A DNA stretch of 64,000 nucleotides from Clostridiaceae bacterium (lineage in GTDB: Bacteria; Bacillota; Clostridia; Peptostreptococcales; Natronincolaceae): positions 114,194 through 178,193 of the forward strand of contig JAHDLO010000022.1 of assembly GCA_018432235.1 (NCBI GenBank). The letters are read 5' to 3'. Below are positions 63,601 to 64,000 of this stretch, in pieces. The notes under the pieces were generated by a model. That model was not told where the DNA came from. It made no database searches and worked only from the letters and a program-made list of their open reading frames with translations. How positions within the stretch are numbered: the first letter of the stretch is position 1; every line of letters starts with the position of its first letter. The position numbers were made by a program, and so were the translations under genes.

Positions 63601-63883
63601 TCTCTACACTAAAATGAGAAATGTGGCGGGACTGTCACAGACCGAAGCGCAGAAATCCAGTGACCTTTTTGCCAAATGCCGTTACCTGGACGAACTGACC
63701 GAGGGGCGCGGCATCATCTTTGCCACAGGAACGCCCATCAGCAACAGCATCACGGAGATGTATACCATGCAAAGATACCTGCAATATAAACTCCTGCGTG
63801 AAAAAGGATTACAGCATTTTGACTGTTGGGCCTCCACCTTCGGGGAAACCGTTACCGCTATTGAGCTTGCACGCAAGATATAG
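57662..63883 (+). CDS. DNA methylase/SNF2-type helicase of the ICE, C-terminally truncated
   Basis: 2073 residues. N-terminal domain VVKNPVNWTAFLKTAAWNY to about 110; a low-complexity R/D/G/P linker at about 275-400; N6-methylase-like domain with LEPACGIGNFFG (1132-1143) and GNVPFG (1196-1201, the NPPY position); helicase Walker A GAGKT (1810-1814), VDEAD (1970-1974) and FATGTPISNS. After ASTFGETVTAIEL the sequence departs from the family, adds ARKI and stops at 63883. Family members usually continue with the second RecA-like domain, so it is cut. TTG 57662 follows AAGGAGGG (57647-57654). It encloses the TnpV ORF. Confidence 0.85.
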   Translation: MATKLQLITELSERTTHAVVKNPVNWTAFLKTAAWNYKYPFQDQLLIYAQRPNATACAEIDLWNQKLGRWVNRGAKGIALLDDSGSRLALRHVFDVSDTNSRQNRPITLWTVQDRYAGAVVETLENTFGDLDDKSELPAVLVSAARNAVHDNFTDYLSELMDFKENSFLEELDDLNVEVIFKDMLKNSVTYILLVRCGYPADEYLSFEDFQGIVNFNTLDTVSRLGAATSDISEMLLREIGTTVKELQIAEKKQIRTFAKNQNARHNESVKQNINSERNGEYGTDLHDAGRLPDPRPDAAGGRNAHRQIWDVAQNISEKPQERDVRQPDAVGQAEQPPVRDRPDSEGARRENRSEAPGEQPRAGQSDRPDGLDGAHEQLEASGGGNGTDGADLQLAWYDRRTEDKSLPFFHTDVMIKEILRSTPHLKATKQEIADFYTANEDRDERTAYIKGVFNNDYTELLINGNHRVGYKTYQNVLHLWEGSYAARTSQSYYDWGVIANYYGSMLLFNELLDEPAQPSEQQQITLIGQTESEKASAFSMPQEAIDAILRQGSGVQDGKYRIYLQFQKNASAKENADFLKNEYGIGGRGPALTGTDIDEWHDGKGIAFTSHQYIGLDAKIILPWANVQKRIGELIAADRYLNRKEQEHLPAYQQEQEERRQQLAEVAYAHEILNHEPAPSESEPPSRENAHYAFSLGDTVFLGADEYEVFSFDESTVYLRDAQFPLFSKELARNDFNRMLRENPLNDHLITTEQEAPTAPAEQPAEKEQSQTPRALYRRYLPEMVNRVQQDEIFPYLRDRDTDLDSAKQELDEAIDRIALSMREKHPAFYEAYTTQTQFREWLAEDIFQRTYQDYLTETRDTVTIHADDPNAPPWVRETGDVAITQEGDTVTIDSDGEDEKSYVEFNVELPDGQAGEAEKQPAEKEIAVGVEFAIEDRRYIIDAINEEAGTVSLRDITFKQNTGFPIFRRESIEYVRSILAQSKEPIWRKTKSGEVSKVIIDLMPETPKQPRVNFVITDDDLGHGGQKTKYGYNVAAIRLLNQLEEQNRLAMPEEQEILSRYVGWGGLPQVFDEQNSQWAKEYAELKELLDEDEYISAQASTLNAHYTSPTVIKAMYACLANMGFQTGNILEPACGIGNFFGLVPESMTKSKLYGIELDSITGRIAKQIYQQVNIAVQGFEETNLPDSFFDLAIGNVPFGSYGIADKKYDKHKFYIHDYFFAKTLDKVRPGGIIAFVTSKGTMDKQNPEVRKYIAQRAELLGAVRLPNNAFFANAGTEVTTDILFLQKRDRVIDIEPDWVHLSTTEDRVPVNQYFADNPDMMLGTMAFDERMYGNRNETTCNPHEDADLAELLREAMENIHAEITEYELDELSDDVDTSIPADPNVRNFSYTIIDGTIYYRENSKMNRVETSVTAEGRIKGMIAIRDCVRELIEYQTEDYSNEAIQSQQRKLNRLYDAFTAKYGLLNSRGNNMAFADDSSYCLLCSLEILDENGDLERKADMFTKRTIRQRTTVTHVDTATEALAISIAEKACVDMGFMQSLTGLSEEQLVKDLEGVVFRNPTHFNNDGVIQYETADAYLSGNVREKLQTVRQFAEMHPDLYGINVTALEVVQPKDLDASEIDVRLGATWLPPDVVKDFMLELLETPYMYRRYIDVFYSTYTANWNVKGKNDDRSDNIKANVTYGTKRINAYKIIEDTLNLRDVRIFDTVYEDGNEKRILNKKETAIAQQKQEAIKEAFQGWIWKKPERRERLTRLYNDRFNSVRPREYDGSHIRFTGMNPEISLRKHQVDAVAHILYGGNTLLAHCVGAGKTYEMTAAAMESKHLGLCNKSMFVVPNHLTEQWAGEFLQLYPSANILVATKKDFETKNRKKFCARIATGDYDAVIIGHSQFEKIPISAERQKHQLQDQIAEITSGIRELKEEKGERYAIKQLEKTKKTLKLKLDKLNDTSRKDDVVTFEELGVDRLFVDEADFYKNLFLYTKMRNVAGLSQTEAQKSSDLFAKCRYLDELTEGRGIIFATGTPISNSITEMYTMQRYLQYKLLREKGLQHFDCWASTFGETVTAIELARKI
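58506..58847 (+). CDS. tnpV: TnpV-family protein encoded inside the helicase gene, +1 frame
   Basis: 113 residues, wholly within 57662-63883 in another frame of the same strand. MELTYTMQGDYLIPDLTL, IGKYGMLRKTYLKNHRKGMY and the end AEETVLTELIYN match the transposon-encoded TnpV family (PF14198) as I remember it. AAAGGA (58491-58496) lies 9 nt before ATG 58506. Its span equals residues about 282-396 of the helicase, the R/D/G/P-rich linker, whose odd composition is explained by the overlapping frame. TnpV function is unknown. Confidence 0.72.
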   Translation: MELTYTMQGDYLIPDLTLLEEETHIGKYGMLRKTYLKNHRKGMYASLMLSGKLNSHLSEIDRTARERVERIAVKLLANSPAPDKATDPMGWTGHMNSLKHQAEETVLTELIYN

Positions 63884-64000
63884 GTACACAAAACTTACCA
63901 TTACAATGTAGCCGATTACAGGGAACATCAAATGTTCCAGGTATTTGGCTTTTTAATATAACTTATGCCAGTGAAAGGAGCGAGAAAATTCATGCAGGAA
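63872..64000 (+). other. Foreign sequence after the break in the helicase gene
   Basis: AT-rich sequence begins abruptly near 63872 with the frame stopping at 63883. A ribosome site (AAAGGAGCGAG) precedes an ATG at 63992 reading MQE, cut by the window edge. This is the pattern of an inserted element, but no terminal inverted repeat, group II intron start (GTGYG) or known transposase can be named from 129 nt. Confidence 0.4.

Larger units (their letters stand above)
44084..64000 (+). mobile_element. Left part of an integrative conjugative element with a Tad-like pilus module
   Basis: From parA onwards all genes lie on one strand, GC content rises, and the order (ParA, ParB, CpaB/TadA/TadB/TadC pilus block, CARDB protein, prepilin peptidase, small proteins, giant methylase/helicase) is that of ICEs common in Clostridia. 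Relaxase, VirD4/VirB4 and integrase genes are not in the window, so the element must continue to the right. The left end is set at the composition change; no attachment repeat was found. Confidence 0.7.

Noticed and set aside
63872..64000. Group II intron at the helicase break
   Set aside because: The expected GTGYG 5' end is absent at the junction, and no ribozyme domain can be judged from 129 nt.

Overview
The window reads as chromosomal DNA of a low-GC, Gram-positive, probably spore-forming member of the Clostridia. The signs are strong Shine-Dalgarno sites with frequent TTG and GTG starts, an LPXTG-anchored surface protein, S-layer-homology and LysM cell-wall proteins, class II aldolase with type I GAPDH, a small alarmone synthetase, and clostridial families such as DUF1904 and DUF6648-like. 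Species cannot be read from the sequence.

Layout. 1-2160: decayed polymorphic-toxin/immunity modules, two broken toxin C-termini each followed by an intact probable immunity gene. 2650-28500: mostly ordinary host genes: GNAT acetyltransferase, a 1600-residue sortase-anchored adhesin, a 2-hydroxyacid dehydrogenase, cell-wall proteins, radical SAM YhcC type, gap, alarmone synthetase, phosphoesterase, methyltransferases, and divergent fba and pssA, rsuA and rlmD. 28500-33300: a patchwork of transferred pieces: an AraC gene with a frameshift, a foreign rlmD/rumA 3'-end remnant, a truncated surface-protein fragment, a divergent tetR/aldo-keto reductase pair sharing a 34-bp perfect palindrome, and a cyclic-di-GMP-I riboswitch with no intact gene behind it. 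33410-43853: an anti-phage/restriction type operon: small HTH protein, MutL/MORC-like GHKL ATPase, Z1 helicase, PD-(D/E)XK nuclease, AIPR protein, C5-cytosine methyltransferase, Vsr nuclease, then an AT-rich HNH nuclease gene. The first five genes are joined by 4-bp ATGA overlaps or an 11-bp gap. 44107 to the right edge: the left part of a higher-GC integrative conjugative element (ICE): ParA, ParB, a complete Tad-like pilus module (SAF/CpaB, CpaE-like, TadA, TadB, TadC, two pilins, TadE-like proteins, CARDB protein, prepilin peptidase), small ICE proteins, and a very large DNA methylase/SNF2-type helicase that breaks off at about 63872.

Most notable points. (1) A TnpV-family ORF with its own Shine-Dalgarno site lies in the +1 frame entirely inside the ICE methylase/helicase gene (58506-58847). 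(2) The GHKL-Z1-PD-(D/E)XK-AIPR-Dcm-Vsr-HNH cassette belongs to a neighbourhood type known from comparative genomics. I know of little experimental work on it. (3) The first toxin gene carries three in-frame stops, each of which one C-to-T type change can explain. (4) The template strand at 46158-46180 carries a strong G-quadruplex motif between ICE genes. (5) Decay in this window often sits in homopolymer runs, so sequencing indels should be excluded first.
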